NCBI RefSeq assembly: GCF_042660285.1
Contig: NZ_JBHSTP010000004.1
Coordinates: 62,001 to 126,000, forward strand
DNA from: Luethyella okanaganae
GTDB taxonomy: Bacteria; Actinomycetota; Actinomycetes; Actinomycetales; Microbacteriaceae
Reading direction: 5' to 3'
Length of the DNA stretch: 64,000 nucleotides
Under the pieces are notes generated by a model that made no database searches, was not told where the DNA came from, and saw only the letters and a program-made list of their open reading frames with translations. Of this stretch, positions 17,211 through 25,281 are shown piece after piece; the first letter of the stretch is position 1, and each line of letters opens with the position of its first letter. The position numbers and the translations under genes are program-made.

Positions 17211-17757
17211 GCTCCGTTGGTGCTCGATATTGAGTTGTAGGGTAGAGCCTGCCGCACCCTCGAGACGAGGGATTTCGACGTAAGCACGACCGTGGGCGGC
17301 CCTACGGGCAACCGAGTCAACTGTAGCAGGACGATCCGTTCTCGGCCGCTTCGTGGAGTGCCGAACGTGTCGCGTCATGAACCGGCGATTGCGCTGTCCC
17401 TCTTTTCTTGAGGATCCTAGAGAACCTTGAGGATCCTGGAGAACCCTTCCCGTCGAAGACCGCGCGACGCCCCCCGGGGCTCCGCTTCCCGTGCATCCGA
17501 CCACCTCGTGGCCGCCGAAACCCGATGCAAGAGGAGAAATTCTCATGCGTCTCACCTCGCCGTGCACGGGTTCGAGCAGGGAACGCACCCATGGTACGAC
17601 CTGTTCTCAGGCACTGTCCCAGCCTCCGGACCCGGAACGGATAGTTCAGGGTGGGTCCGTTGTGTGGAGAGATTCCAGAGCGTATCTTGAGCACTAACGG
17701 AGCGATAGTCGCGCCGAACCCTCACCTACCACATCCCAACAGGTGAAAGGAACGATC
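17211..17757. other. Non-coding stretch upstream of pnp
   Basis: About 550 bases without a convincing gene. Open frames on both strands have unnatural Arg/Ser/Pro-rich composition and no recognisable domains. It should hold the pnp promoter, the rest of its leader, and the promoter of the YCII-like gene. A 19-bp tandem duplication is inside it. Confidence 0.6.
17408..17445. repeat. 19-bp tandem duplication
   Basis: Two adjacent 19-bp units (17408-17426 and 17427-17445), TTGAGGATCCT(A/G)GAGAACC, differ at one base. Each unit contains the palindrome AGGATCCT. The function is unknown; it lies in the region expected to hold promoters for the flanking genes. Confidence 0.85.
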
Positions 17758-18084
17758 ATGAGCAGATTCGTCATGCTATACAACTCTCCCATCGGTGCGG
17801 AAGAGCAGGTGCGGCAGTCTCTCGAGCAGGGCGAAGCCGATATGCAGGAATGGACGGCATGGGCCGATAGGGCTGGCAACGCACTTGTGGACTTCGGCCT
17901 ACCGCTCGGCAACGGACGCATCGTCACCTCCCGCGGCTCGGGCCCTGCCGAGAGCAGTATCGCCGGCTACTCGATCGTCGAGGCCAAGGATGCCGATGCC
18001 GCGGTCGCGGTCGTGAACGGGCATCCGCACCTCAAGAACGGCAGCATCGAGGTGCACGAGGCGCTCGAGATCCCCGGTATGTAG
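17758..18084 (+). CDS. YCII-related small protein
   Basis: This 108-aa protein resembles the YCII/DGPF superfamily of small ferredoxin-like folds: MSRFVMLYNSP at the start, a central helix (WTAWADRAGNALVDFGLPL), then AGYSIVEAKDADAAVAVV and a closing strand (IEVHEALEIPGM). The ATG at 17758 is preceded by GAAAGGA at a good distance; an upstream in-frame ATG was not used. Such proteins are often enzymes or stress-linked accessory proteins, but no substrate can be given. A strong hairpin follows it. Confidence 0.75.
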   Translation: MSRFVMLYNSPIGAEEQVRQSLEQGEADMQEWTAWADRAGNALVDFGLPLGNGRIVTSRGSGPAESSIAGYSIVEAKDADAAVAVVNGHPHLKNGSIEVHEALEIPGM

Positions 18085-18114
18085 CGCCACCCTGATAACG
18101 CGCGCAACAACACG

Positions 18115-18161
18115 ACGAATGCCGCCTCAATCGGGACGAGTCCCGGAAAGGCGGCATTCGT
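18115..18161. terminator. Strong bidirectional hairpin terminator
   Basis: A perfect 13-bp stem (18115-18127 with 18149-18161, ACGAATGCCGCCT and its complement) encloses a 21-base loop that itself folds (CGGGACGAGTCCCG). It lies 31 bases after the YCII-like stop and 28 bases beyond the end of the opposing FMN-reductase relic, so it would stop transcription from both sides. Confidence 0.75.
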
Positions 18162-18188
18162 GCGTGTGACGACAGGGGTCTCGATGCG

Positions 18189-18399
18189 TCATCGGTAGCT
18201 CGTGGTGAAGATCGGCGTGACGGCGATGAGCCCGTCTGCACCCGTCACCTTCTCGGCGGCGGCGCCGAGTGCGGGACTCGGAAGGCCGGTGAGAAGGTTA
18301 CGCGCGACCGCCGCATCCGCGAGCCTGTCGGCGAGCAGACGCGTCGACGATGGCTGGCTGAGCCCCGGCCGAGACGGCGGCGAACCTTCTCGAGGTCAT
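18189..18399 (-). pseudogene. Decayed NADPH-dependent FMN reductase (CE1759-like)
   Basis: Starting three bases after the luciferase-like gene stop, the minus strand encodes MTSRRFAAVSAG and then hits a G-run (GGGG). Dropping one G restores LSQPSSTRLLADRLADAA. After this the frame jumps directly to ARNLLTGLPSPALGAAAEK and GADGLIAVTPIFTTSYR, then stops. Functional relatives of this family are about 200 aa. Here about 25 central residues and the whole C-terminal half are missing in addition to the frameshift. The protein would normally supply FMNH2 to the adjacent flavin monooxygenase. Confidence 0.8.
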
Positions 18400-18401
18400 G
18401 G

Positions 18402-19604
18402 CTAGGCCCCTTTCACGACATCGGGATCGAAGGCTGCGCCAGGTGCCGCGACGGACGCCATCGGACCGACCCCCTCGTCCGCGGTTCTCGCAACCGCACT
18501 CGTGCCACTATGGGCACTGTCGCCGGCAGCAGCCTGCCGCGCCGCCCGGAGCGAAGCATGGGTCGGGGCATCGGGGACATGGGCCGGGCGCCGGGCGTCG
18601 AGCTCGCGACGGAGCACCGGTACGACCTCCGCACCCAGGATGTCGAGCTGCTCGAGCACGGTCGCGAGCGGAAGCCCGGCGTGATCCATGAGGAAGAGCT
18701 GACGCTGGTAGTCGCCATAGTATTCCCGCATCGACATGTAACGGTCGATGACCTGCTGGGGGCTTCCGACGGTCAGCGGGGTCTGTTCGCTGAACTCCTC
18801 GAGACTCGGCCCGTGTCCATACACGGGCGCATTGTCGAAGTACGGGCGGAACTCGCTCACGGCGTCCTGCGACCTGGGCCGCATGAAGACCTGACCGCCG
18901 AGACCGACGATCGCCTGGTCTGCGCCGCCGTGACCGTAGTGTTCGAAACGCTGACGGTAGAGACCGATCAGGCGCATGTAGTGCTCCTTCGGCCAGAAGA
19001 TGTTGTTCGCGAAGAAGCCGTCGCCATAGTACGCGGCTTGTTCGGCGATCTCAGGACTGCGGATCGAACCGTGCCATACGAACGGAGGCACACCTTCCAA
19101 CGGGCGAGGCATCGACTGGAAGCCTTGCAGCGGAGTCCGGAACTGGCCCTGCCAGTCCACGTAGTCCTCACGCCACAGACGGTGCAGCAGGTTGTAGTTC
19201 TCGATGGCGAGCTCGATGCCATCGCGGATGTCCTTTCCGAACCACGGGTACACCGGTCCGGTGTTACCACGCCCCATCATGAGGTCGACGCGGCCGTCGG
19301 CAAGGTGCTGGAGCATCGCAAAATCCTCGGCGATCTTCACCGGGTCGTTCGTCGTGATGAGCGTCGTGCTCGTCGACAGGATGAGCTTCTCGGTCTTGGC
19401 GGCGACATAGCCGAGCATCGTCGTCGGGCTCGACGGAACGAAAGGCGGGTTGTGGTGCTCTCCGGTCGCGAAGACATCGAGGCCGACCTCCTCGGCTTTG
19501 AAGGCGATCGCGAGCATGGCCTTGATGCGCTCGTTCTCGGTCGGTGCACGACCTGTCGTCGGATCGATCGTGACGTCGCCGACGGTGAAGACTCCGAACT
19601 GCAT
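18402..19604 (-). CDS. Luciferase-like (LLM class) FMN monooxygenase, CE1758 type
   Basis: This 400-aa protein is a bacterial-luciferase-fold flavin oxidoreductase. It shows MQFGVFTVGDVTIDP, VFATGEHHNPPFVPSSPTTM, GRVDLMMGRGNTGPVYPWFG and ANNIFWPKEHYMRL, typical of the CE1758 type. These enzymes use reduced flavin from a separate reductase; here the partner gene immediately downstream is broken (18189-18399). The C-terminal 50 residues are Ala-rich and probably disordered. I chose ATG 19604 because it starts the conserved domain. The oxidised substrate is unknown. Confidence 0.88.
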   Translation of the reverse strand: MQFGVFTVGDVTIDPTTGRAPTENERIKAMLAIAFKAEEVGLDVFATGEHHNPPFVPSSPTTMLGYVAAKTEKLILSTSTTLITTNDPVKIAEDFAMLQHLADGRVDLMMGRGNTGPVYPWFGKDIRDGIELAIENYNLLHRLWREDYVDWQGQFRTPLQGFQSMPRPLEGVPPFVWHGSIRSPEIAEQAAYYGDGFFANNIFWPKEHYMRLIGLYRQRFEHYGHGGADQAIVGLGGQVFMRPRSQDAVSEFRPYFDNAPVYGHGPSLEEFSEQTPLTVGSPQQVIDRYMSMREYYGDYQRQLFLMDHAGLPLATVLEQLDILGAEVVPVLRRELDARRPAHVPDAPTHASLRAARQAAAGDSAHSGTSAVARTADEGVGPMASVAAPGAAFDPDVVKGA

Positions 19605-19655
19605 GACGGAAGACCGCCCCTCTCTGTTCTGTCTGCGCCGCATCCTCCTGCGCAT

Positions 19656-19680
19656 TTTCTATGCGTTTGCATACACATAG
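19656..19680. promoter_or_regulatory. Candidate operator upstream of the LLM gene
   Basis: An inverted repeat TATGC-GTTT-GCATA (19660-19673) is nested in a longer CTATG...CATAG symmetry, about 55 bases before the LLM start and about 95 bases past the quinone-reductase stop. This looks like a MarR- or TetR-type operator. No such regulator gene is adjacent. Confidence 0.45.
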
Positions 19681-19772
19681 GAGAACGGATGCCCCCACAA
19701 GGGTATTCCCGAACCCTTCGGCGCGCCGCCGCGAGAGCCCGCCGGGATCCCCGGTTTCGAGGCCGACTTGGG

Positions 19773-20696
19773 CTACTCGGTGACCAGCACGATCTTGCCG
19801 CGCGCATGGCCCTCTTGCAGCTTGGCGTAGGCCTCTCGCACCCGCTCGAGCGGGAAGCTCGAGTCGATCGGGAACTCGATCTCGCCGTCGGCGATGAGCT
19901 GCGCGAGCACCGCAAGGTCGGCAATACTCGCCTCGGCCCCACCGATTCCCGTCCCGCCGACCTCTTGGACCGCCGCACGGTCGGCGATCGAGTTGATACG
20001 ACTCGGGTCGACGCCGAGCGCGATCCCGGCCTCGATCGTCGCACGACCGTGATTGTCGAGCACGGCGGTCACACCGTCGGGTGCGAGGCCGCGAATGCGC
20101 TCCACGAGTCCGTCGCCGTATTCAACGGGGACGATACCGAGCGAACGCAGGAACTCGTGGTTGTCGGTGCCTGCCGAGCCGATCACGGTCGCACCAGCGC
20201 GCTTGGCGAGTTGCGCCGCCAAAACCCCGACTCCTCCGGCGGCGGCGCTGACGAGCACCGTGTCGCCCTTGCCGTGATGCTGAGCCGCGACACTCGCCCA
20301 GGCGGTGCGGCCTGCGATGTCGAGTCCGCCCGCCTGCTCCCAGCTGAGACCGGCGGGCTTCGCGACGAGCTTGGCGGGGTCGGCGACGAGGTAGTCTGCT
20401 TGAGCGAAAAATCGACTCCCTCCGAGTACCTCGTCCCCGATGCGCCATCCCTCGACGCCTTCGCCGATTTGGTCGACGACCCCGGCGAAGTCGTTGCCGT
20501 TCCCCGAGGGGAAGGCGCCGAGACCATAGGCAGCGCCGAGTTGCGGATAGACGAGGATCTTCCAGTCGACCGGATTGAGGCCGGCGACCTTGACCCGCAC
20601 CCGCACCTCGCCAGGACCCGCCTGAGGCTCGGGCACATCGCTGACGGTGAGTGCGTCGGTGCTTCCGAGGTGATCGAATGTGATGGCTCTCGACAT
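19773..20696 (-). CDS. NADP-dependent quinone oxidoreductase (MDR superfamily)
   Basis: This 307-aa protein is a zinc-free medium-chain dehydrogenase/reductase of the quinone-oxidoreductase type. The N-terminal catalytic domain (GEVRVRVKVAGLNPVDWKI) is followed by a Rossmann domain with the nucleotide loop SAAAGGVGVLAAQLAKRAG at residues about 145-165. The structural-zinc cysteines of alcohol dehydrogenases are absent. AAGGAG precedes the ATG. It probably reduces quinones or enones with NADPH; the true substrate is unknown. Confidence 0.88.
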   Translation of the reverse strand: MSRAITFDHLGSTDALTVSDVPEPQAGPGEVRVRVKVAGLNPVDWKILVYPQLGAAYGLGAFPSGNGNDFAGVVDQIGEGVEGWRIGDEVLGGSRFFAQADYLVADPAKLVAKPAGLSWEQAGGLDIAGRTAWASVAAQHHGKGDTVLVSAAAGGVGVLAAQLAKRAGATVIGSAGTDNHEFLRSLGIVPVEYGDGLVERIRGLAPDGVTAVLDNHGRATIEAGIALGVDPSRINSIADRAAVQEVGGTGIGGAEASIADLAVLAQLIADGEIEFPIDSSFPLERVREAYAKLQEGHARGKIVLVTE

Positions 20697-20855
20697 GATG
20701 CTCCTTGCTCGATGATGATCGCGGTCATGTACCCGGTCGGGCCGCTAGCGAACTCGACCGTCATGAGATGTGACGCCGGAGCGTCCTCGGGCATTCCCGA
20801 TGACGACGAGTGCGGGACCGGGCACAAGTTCGCGGTGCCGGCGGGTCGAGCCAGG

Positions 20856-22346
20856 TCACTCCGCGTCGACGAGGAGTCCGCGTGCCCTGCGGCCGACGAT
20901 CGAATGACTGCGGCTGTAGCCGAAGTAGATGATGAAACCGAGCAGGAGCCACCCGAGGAACCGCACCCAGGTGAGGGTCGTGAGGTTGAGCATGAGCCAC
21001 ACGCAGAGGGCAGCAGAGAGGAACGGCAGGAACGGCGACCACGGCACCCGGAAGGCGCGTTTGAGGTCTGGGCGCTTGCGCCGAAGCACGACGACCGCGA
21101 TGCTCACCAGCACGAACGCAGAGAGGGTGCCGATGTTGATCATCTCCTCGAGGATGCCCACATCGGTCAGACCCGCGATGAGGGCGACGAGGGCACCCAC
21201 CGCGATCTGCACACGCACCGGGGTGTGCCGGGTATCGGATGTGCGGCTGAACCAGTGTGGCAGCAGTCCGTCGCGACTCATCGCGAAGATCACACGAGCC
21301 AGACCGAGCAATAGCACCATGATCACCGTGGTGAGTCCGGCGAGGATCCCGACGGAGATGATCTGAGCGGCCCATCCGGCGCCGACCTCGATGAAGGCCG
21401 TGGCAAGACTCGGCTCCTTCGCTGCCGCGAGAGTCGTATACGGCACCATGCCGGTGAGCACGAGGGTCACACCGATGTAGAGCAGGGCCACGATCGCGAG
21501 GCCGCCGAAGATGCCACGTGGCAGAGTGCGTTGGGGGTTCTTCACCTCCTCGGCCGAGGTCGCTATGACGTCGAAGCCGACAAAGGCGAAGAAGACCAGC
21601 GACGCCCCAGCGAGCAGGCCGCACACGCCGTAGTGAGCGGGCACGGCTCCCGTGATGAACGAGAAGAGCGGCTGGGCCCAGACGCCACCACCACCGGCCG
21701 CCGGAACGGACTCGGGAATGAACGGCGTGTAGTTGACCGGGTTGATGAAGAAGGCGCCGACGACGATCACGAACAGCACGATCGCGACCTTGATGACGGT
21801 GAACACGCTGCTGACCCTCGATGAGAGCTTGGTGCCGAGCACGAGCAGGATGGTGAAGATCGCGACGATCAGGAATGCTCCCCAGCTGATATCGAGACCG
21901 AGCACGGTGATGGTCGCCGGGACATCCCAGTCCCACAGCGTGAACACGTTGCTCAGGTAGATGCCCCAGTACTTGGCGATCACCGCCGCTGACGTGAGTA
22001 TCTCAAGGATGAGATCCCAGCCGATGACCCAGGCGAGCAGTTCACCGAGCGTCGCGTAGGTGTAGGTGTAGGCGGAACCCGCGACGGGGATCGTGGACGC
22101 GAACTCGGCGTAGCACATGATCGAGAGGGCACAGGTGATCGCCGCGAGCACGAAGGCGACGGTGACGGACGGACCGGCATAACTGCCCGCAGCCTTCGCG
22201 CCGACCGAGAAGATCCCGGCGCCGACCGCGACGGCGACCCCCATGACCATGAGATCCCAGGAGCTGAGGCTTCTGGTGAGGCTCCGGTGCTCCAGATGCG
22301 AGTCGGCCAAGGAATCTTCGACGGTCTTCGTGCGCCAGAGTGACAT
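20856..22346 (-). CDS. APC-superfamily amino-acid permease (cationic amino acid transporter type)
   Basis: This 496-aa membrane protein starts with a soluble segment (SHLEHRSLTRSLSSWDLMVMG) and then GVAVAVGAGIFSVGA, the first half-helix motif of APC transporters, followed by about twelve to fourteen membrane segments. FVGFDVIATSAEEVKNPQRTLP is the conserved cytoplasmic loop of the CAT subfamily. The ATG at 22346 begins the family-typical sequence; an open extension upstream overlaps the inverted repeat and was rejected. It probably imports an amino acid. Confidence 0.88.
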   Translation of the reverse strand: MSLWRTKTVEDSLADSHLEHRSLTRSLSSWDLMVMGVAVAVGAGIFSVGAKAAGSYAGPSVTVAFVLAAITCALSIMCYAEFASTIPVAGSAYTYTYATLGELLAWVIGWDLILEILTSAAVIAKYWGIYLSNVFTLWDWDVPATITVLGLDISWGAFLIVAIFTILLVLGTKLSSRVSSVFTVIKVAIVLFVIVVGAFFINPVNYTPFIPESVPAAGGGGVWAQPLFSFITGAVPAHYGVCGLLAGASLVFFAFVGFDVIATSAEEVKNPQRTLPRGIFGGLAIVALLYIGVTLVLTGMVPYTTLAAAKEPSLATAFIEVGAGWAAQIISVGILAGLTTVIMVLLLGLARVIFAMSRDGLLPHWFSRTSDTRHTPVRVQIAVGALVALIAGLTDVGILEEMINIGTLSAFVLVSIAVVVLRRKRPDLKRAFRVPWSPFLPFLSAALCVWLMLNLTTLTWVRFLGWLLLGFIIYFGYSRSHSIVGRRARGLLVDAE

Positions 22347-22450
22347 GAAGCCGAGACTACCTCGGACGAGGGTCGACGGCGAAGGTGCTGGTCCGGGTTC
22401 CGTGGTCCGCCCCGCGCTGCCTGTCGTCCCTCGTCGCGGACGGATGAGGC

Positions 22451-22538
22451 CCTCTGACTCTGACCGCGAGACTGCGTGAATCGTCGGATAGAGGGCACTT
22501 TTCAACGATTCACGCAGTCTCGCGGCCAGAGTCAGAGG
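22451..22538. repeat. 34-bp inverted repeat overlapping a gene end
   Basis: Arms 22451-22484 and 22505-22538 are complementary over 34 bases with one mismatch (A at 22463 against C), around a 20-base loop with TTTT. The right arm contains the last nine codons and TGA of the F420-type oxidoreductase (SDSGRETA). It could act as a very strong terminator or hairpin in the mRNA. Arms of this length are more than termination needs, so it may also be a mobile palindromic unit. Confidence 0.9.
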
Positions 22539-23466
22539 GGCGTGGAGGGGCTGAGTGGCGGAGTGCGGACAGGCGAGAGGATGCTTCGGCAAGCACGTCC
22601 TCCGAGCCGGCGTAGATTCCCTCGGGACGGGGCCAGTGCGTCATGACGTCGGTGAAGCCGAGCTCCGCAGCACGTCCGACGGCGTCCTCGAACGCCCCAA
22701 CGCTCTCCAGCGCGTAGCGTCCTCCCGAATCGATCGAGAGCGAACGGTCCAGCGTGGCGGGATCACGCCCGGCATTCGAACAGCTCTCGTCCATGCGTGC
22801 GGCGAGATCGGCGACGGTCGCCCACCAGTCGTCACCGGTCACGCCGTCGGGTCCTGTCGTCACCCACCCCTGGCCGTACGCGGCGGCGAGCCGCATGCTG
22901 CGTGGACCGTTGGCCGCCATGAGGAACGGCAGGCGCGGCCTCTGCTCGGGACGGCCGACCATCCGGGCGCCCCGAGCCGTATACCACTCCCCCGCGAACG
23001 AGAGCCCCGCCGGCCCGCCCTCCGCGTCCGGCCCCGCCTGCGGAGGCTCGAAACGCAGCAGGATGTCGAGCGCTTCGGTGAACGCGGCGAAGCGCTCGAA
23101 GCGCTCCCGCGGAGCGAGCGGTTCCTGACCGAGCACGAACGCGTCGAAGCCGGTTCCGCCGGCCCCGAGACCGAGCGTGAACCGGCCGGCCGAGATCTGG
23201 TCGACGGTGGCGACATCCTTCGCGAAGGGGACGGGATGGCGGAAGTTCGGCGACGCCACGAAGCTTCCGAGACGGATGCGCTCGGTCACCATAGCCGCGG
23301 CGGTCAGCGTCGGCACCGTTGCCTGCCACGGCTCGCTCGCGAGGCTGCGCCATGACAGGTGGTCGTAGGTCCAGGCGTGGTCGAAACCCAGCTCTTCGGC
23401 GCCGCGCCAGAGCCTGGCCGCGTCCGGCCAGGCGTATTGCGGGAGGATCACGATTCCACAGCGCAT
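22510..23466 (-). CDS. LLM-class oxidoreductase, F420-dependent type
   Basis: This 318-aa protein has a luciferase-like TIM barrel: FDHAWTYDHLSWR near residue 30, VTERIRLGSFVASPNFRHP, and SAGRFTLGLGAGGTGFDAFVLG around residue 95. The last is the common signature of actinobacterial F420-type members. The start is ATG 23466. Its final codons lie in one arm of a 34-bp inverted repeat, so its natural C-terminus may have been replaced. Substrate and true cofactor (F420 or FMN) cannot be decided from sequence. Confidence 0.85.
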   Translation of the reverse strand: MRCGIVILPQYAWPDAARLWRGAEELGFDHAWTYDHLSWRSLASEPWQATVPTLTAAAMVTERIRLGSFVASPNFRHPVPFAKDVATVDQISAGRFTLGLGAGGTGFDAFVLGQEPLAPRERFERFAAFTEALDILLRFEPPQAGPDAEGGPAGLSFAGEWYTARGARMVGRPEQRPRLPFLMAANGPRSMRLAAAYGQGWVTTGPDGVTGDDWWATVADLAARMDESCSNAGRDPATLDRSLSIDSGGRYALESVGAFEDAVGRAAELGFTDVMTHWPRPEGIYAGSEDVLAEASSRLSALRHSAPPRPSDSGRETA

Positions 23467-23511
23467 GGGCCGAGTCTACGGATGCCGGACGACACGACCA
23501 ACGTCGTACGA

Positions 23512-23547
23512 AGAACGGGACGCCACCCGAAGGCGACGACCCGTTCT
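23512..23547 (-). terminator. rpsO terminator
   Basis: On the minus strand an 8-bp stem AGAACGGG/CCCGTTCT (23540-23547 and 23512-23519), with an inner CGCC/GGCG pairing, is followed by TTCGT. It lies 55 bases after the rpsO stop and matches the expected rpsO terminator position. Confidence 0.6.
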
Positions 23548-23601
23548 CAAGAAGTTCGCGTTGTCAGCGAATCGCGCCGCACGAGAGCGGCGATGTGAAT
23601 A

Positions 23602-23871
23602 CTAGCGACGCAGACCGAGACGCTCGATGAGCGAGCGGTAGCGGTTGATGTCCACATCGGAGAGGTATCCGAGCAGACGGCGACGCTGACCCACGAGGAT
23701 CAGCAAGCCACGACGCGAGTGGTGGTCGTGCTTGTGCTCCTTGAGGTGCTCGGTGAGGTCCTTGATCCGCTTGGTCAGAATCGCAATCTGAACCTCGGGG
23801 GATCCGGTGTCACCGGGGTGGGTCGCGTACTCTTCGATGATCGCCTTCTTAGCATCGGATTCGAGTGCCAT
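23602..23871 (-). CDS. rpsO: 30S ribosomal protein S15
   Basis: This 89-aa protein matches S15 throughout: EYATHPGDTGSPEVQIAILT, LTEHLKEHKHDHHSRRGLL, VGQRRRLLGYLSDVDINRY. Length is exactly that of the family. It binds 16S rRNA early in 30S assembly. AAAGGGG lies upstream of the ATG. It appears monocistronic, with its own terminator, instead of preceding pnp directly as in most bacteria. Confidence 0.97.
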   Translation of the reverse strand: MALESDAKKAIIEEYATHPGDTGSPEVQIAILTKRIKDLTEHLKEHKHDHHSRRGLLILVGQRRRLLGYLSDVDINRYRSLIERLGLRR

Positions 23872-24123
23872 AGATGGGATCCCCTTTCTCTCGTTGCGCG
23901 GTGCCCGGGGCCGAATGCCTGGGCTCTCTTTCTCCGCGGCCGTTAGACGGCAACCGCACTATCCTAGCAGAATCATCGCACTCCCTGCCTCGGCCGCCTC
24001 ACCCACTCACCGCACCCGCATGGGCAGACTGCTGCACGGGCTCATGCCGAGAGCTACGCGTGCCGGAGCCAGGGCCGAGTGCGTTTCCACCTCGAACCTC
24101 AGAGCAGGCGAACACGGTCCGGT

Positions 24124-24960
24124 TCAGTAGAGGAACAGCGACGGCCACCCCGGATTGTGCGCGTGCACGAGCACGAGGAACACCACGAGGTCGAACAGCA
24201 GGTGCACCGTGATCACGAAGCCGAGCGAACGCGTGAGGGTGAAGGTGAAACCCTGCAGCAGTGCGAAGGGAATCGTGAGCAGTGGCCCCCAGCTCTGATA
24301 GCCCAGCTCCCAGAGGAACGATACGAAGACGACCGATTGCAGGGTGTTCGCGAGCCAGTCGGGAAAATGCCGGCGCAGCAAGGTGAAGACGACGCAGATG
24401 AAGAACAGCTCATCCCAGATGCCGACGGCGTTGACGCCGATGAAGAGCCGCACCAGCTCGTCGGGCGCACCGATCGCCGGCCAGTTCGCGTACACGCCGG
24501 AGGTGATGAAATAGAACGGCAGGATCGCCCAGGCCGCGACGAGGATGAACACGAGATAGAGCCATTGCGCATTCGTCCATCGCCCGCCGCCGCGCCAGGG
24601 AAAGGCGATGGCTCGATCCCGATAGGCGAAGCGGGAGATCAGGTAAGGGACCGCAACGGCGAGCGAGAGCACGATGGTGAAGCGCATCATCGCCGGATAG
24701 CCGATGTCGGCGACGAGCGAGATCGTGCTGATGATCGCCTGACCGAAGGCGATGAGCAGCAGGTCGCGGAAGAGAGCGCGATCGAGGAACGCTGCGATCG
24801 CCAGCCCGCAAGCGAGAACGAGGTAGCCGAGCGGCGGGACCTGGACGCCGAAGAGGAGCACGGCCGCTCCGCAGACGAGGAGCGCGGGGATCAGCCGCGA
24901 CACCGACACCGCACGAGGCCGCCCTCCCGGTCGGGAGACAGACGCAGCGGCGGGACTCAC
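24124..24960 (-). CDS. CPBP-like intramembrane protease-family protein with altered motif
   Basis: This 278-aa membrane protein (from GTG 24960) has about eight hydrophobic segments. Segment GIWDELFFICVVFTLLRR occupies the place of the CPBP/Abi motif EExxxR, and ITVHLLFDL resembles the later His motif. The first Glu is Asp and the Arg position is Ile, so proteolytic activity is doubtful. The start is uncertain; GTG 24909 is another choice. It is divergent from the DUF167 gene 60 bases away and ends 250 bases before rpsO. Confidence 0.65.
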   Translation of the reverse strand: MSPAAASVSRPGGRPRAVSVSRLIPALLVCGAAVLLFGVQVPPLGYLVLACGLAIAAFLDRALFRDLLLIAFGQAIISTISLVADIGYPAMMRFTIVLSLAVAVPYLISRFAYRDRAIAFPWRGGGRWTNAQWLYLVFILVAAWAILPFYFITSGVYANWPAIGAPDELVRLFIGVNAVGIWDELFFICVVFTLLRRHFPDWLANTLQSVVFVSFLWELGYQSWGPLLTIPFALLQGFTFTLTRSLGFVITVHLLFDLVVFLVLVHAHNPGWPSLFLY

Positions 24961-25020
24961 GCGAACAGCTTCGCACACCGGCACGACGCGCGCCCCTCGG
25001 CCCCACGTAGCATGGGAGAC

Positions 25021-25281
25021 ATGCAGCTCGTGACGGTCCGGGTGAAACCGGGCAGCAGCAAAGGACCTCTCGTCGAGACGGATACCGTGACAGACGCCTC
25101 CGGCGGTGCGTTGCCCGCCCCGCCCGCCCTCGTCGTCTACCTGAGCGAACGCGCCGTCGACGGCCAGGCCAACAGCGCCCTCGTCGCGGTGCTCGCCAAG
25201 CACTTCCACGTCGCCAGACGACAGGTCGAGATCGTGCGGGGCCACACTGCCCGGGTGAAGCACGTGCGCATCGACGACTGA
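25021..25281 (+). CDS. DUF167 (YggU-like) protein
   Basis: This 86-aa protein is of the DUF167 family: VTVRVKPGSSKGPLVE at the start, VYLSERAVDGQANSALVAVL in the middle and the closing HFHVARRQVEIVRGHTARVK. The expected fold is a small alpha/beta sandwich; biochemical function is not established in the family. ATG 25021 follows GGGAG closely; an ATG at 25012 is in frame but has no ribosome binding site. Confidence 0.8.
   Translation: MQLVTVRVKPGSSKGPLVETDTVTDASGGALPAPPALVVYLSERAVDGQANSALVAVLAKHFHVARRQVEIVRGHTARVKHVRIDD

Noticed and set aside
18510..21314. Plus-strand open frame of 934 codons
   Set aside because: It runs opposite two well-supported enzymes and part of a permease, with charge-rich composition and no family match.
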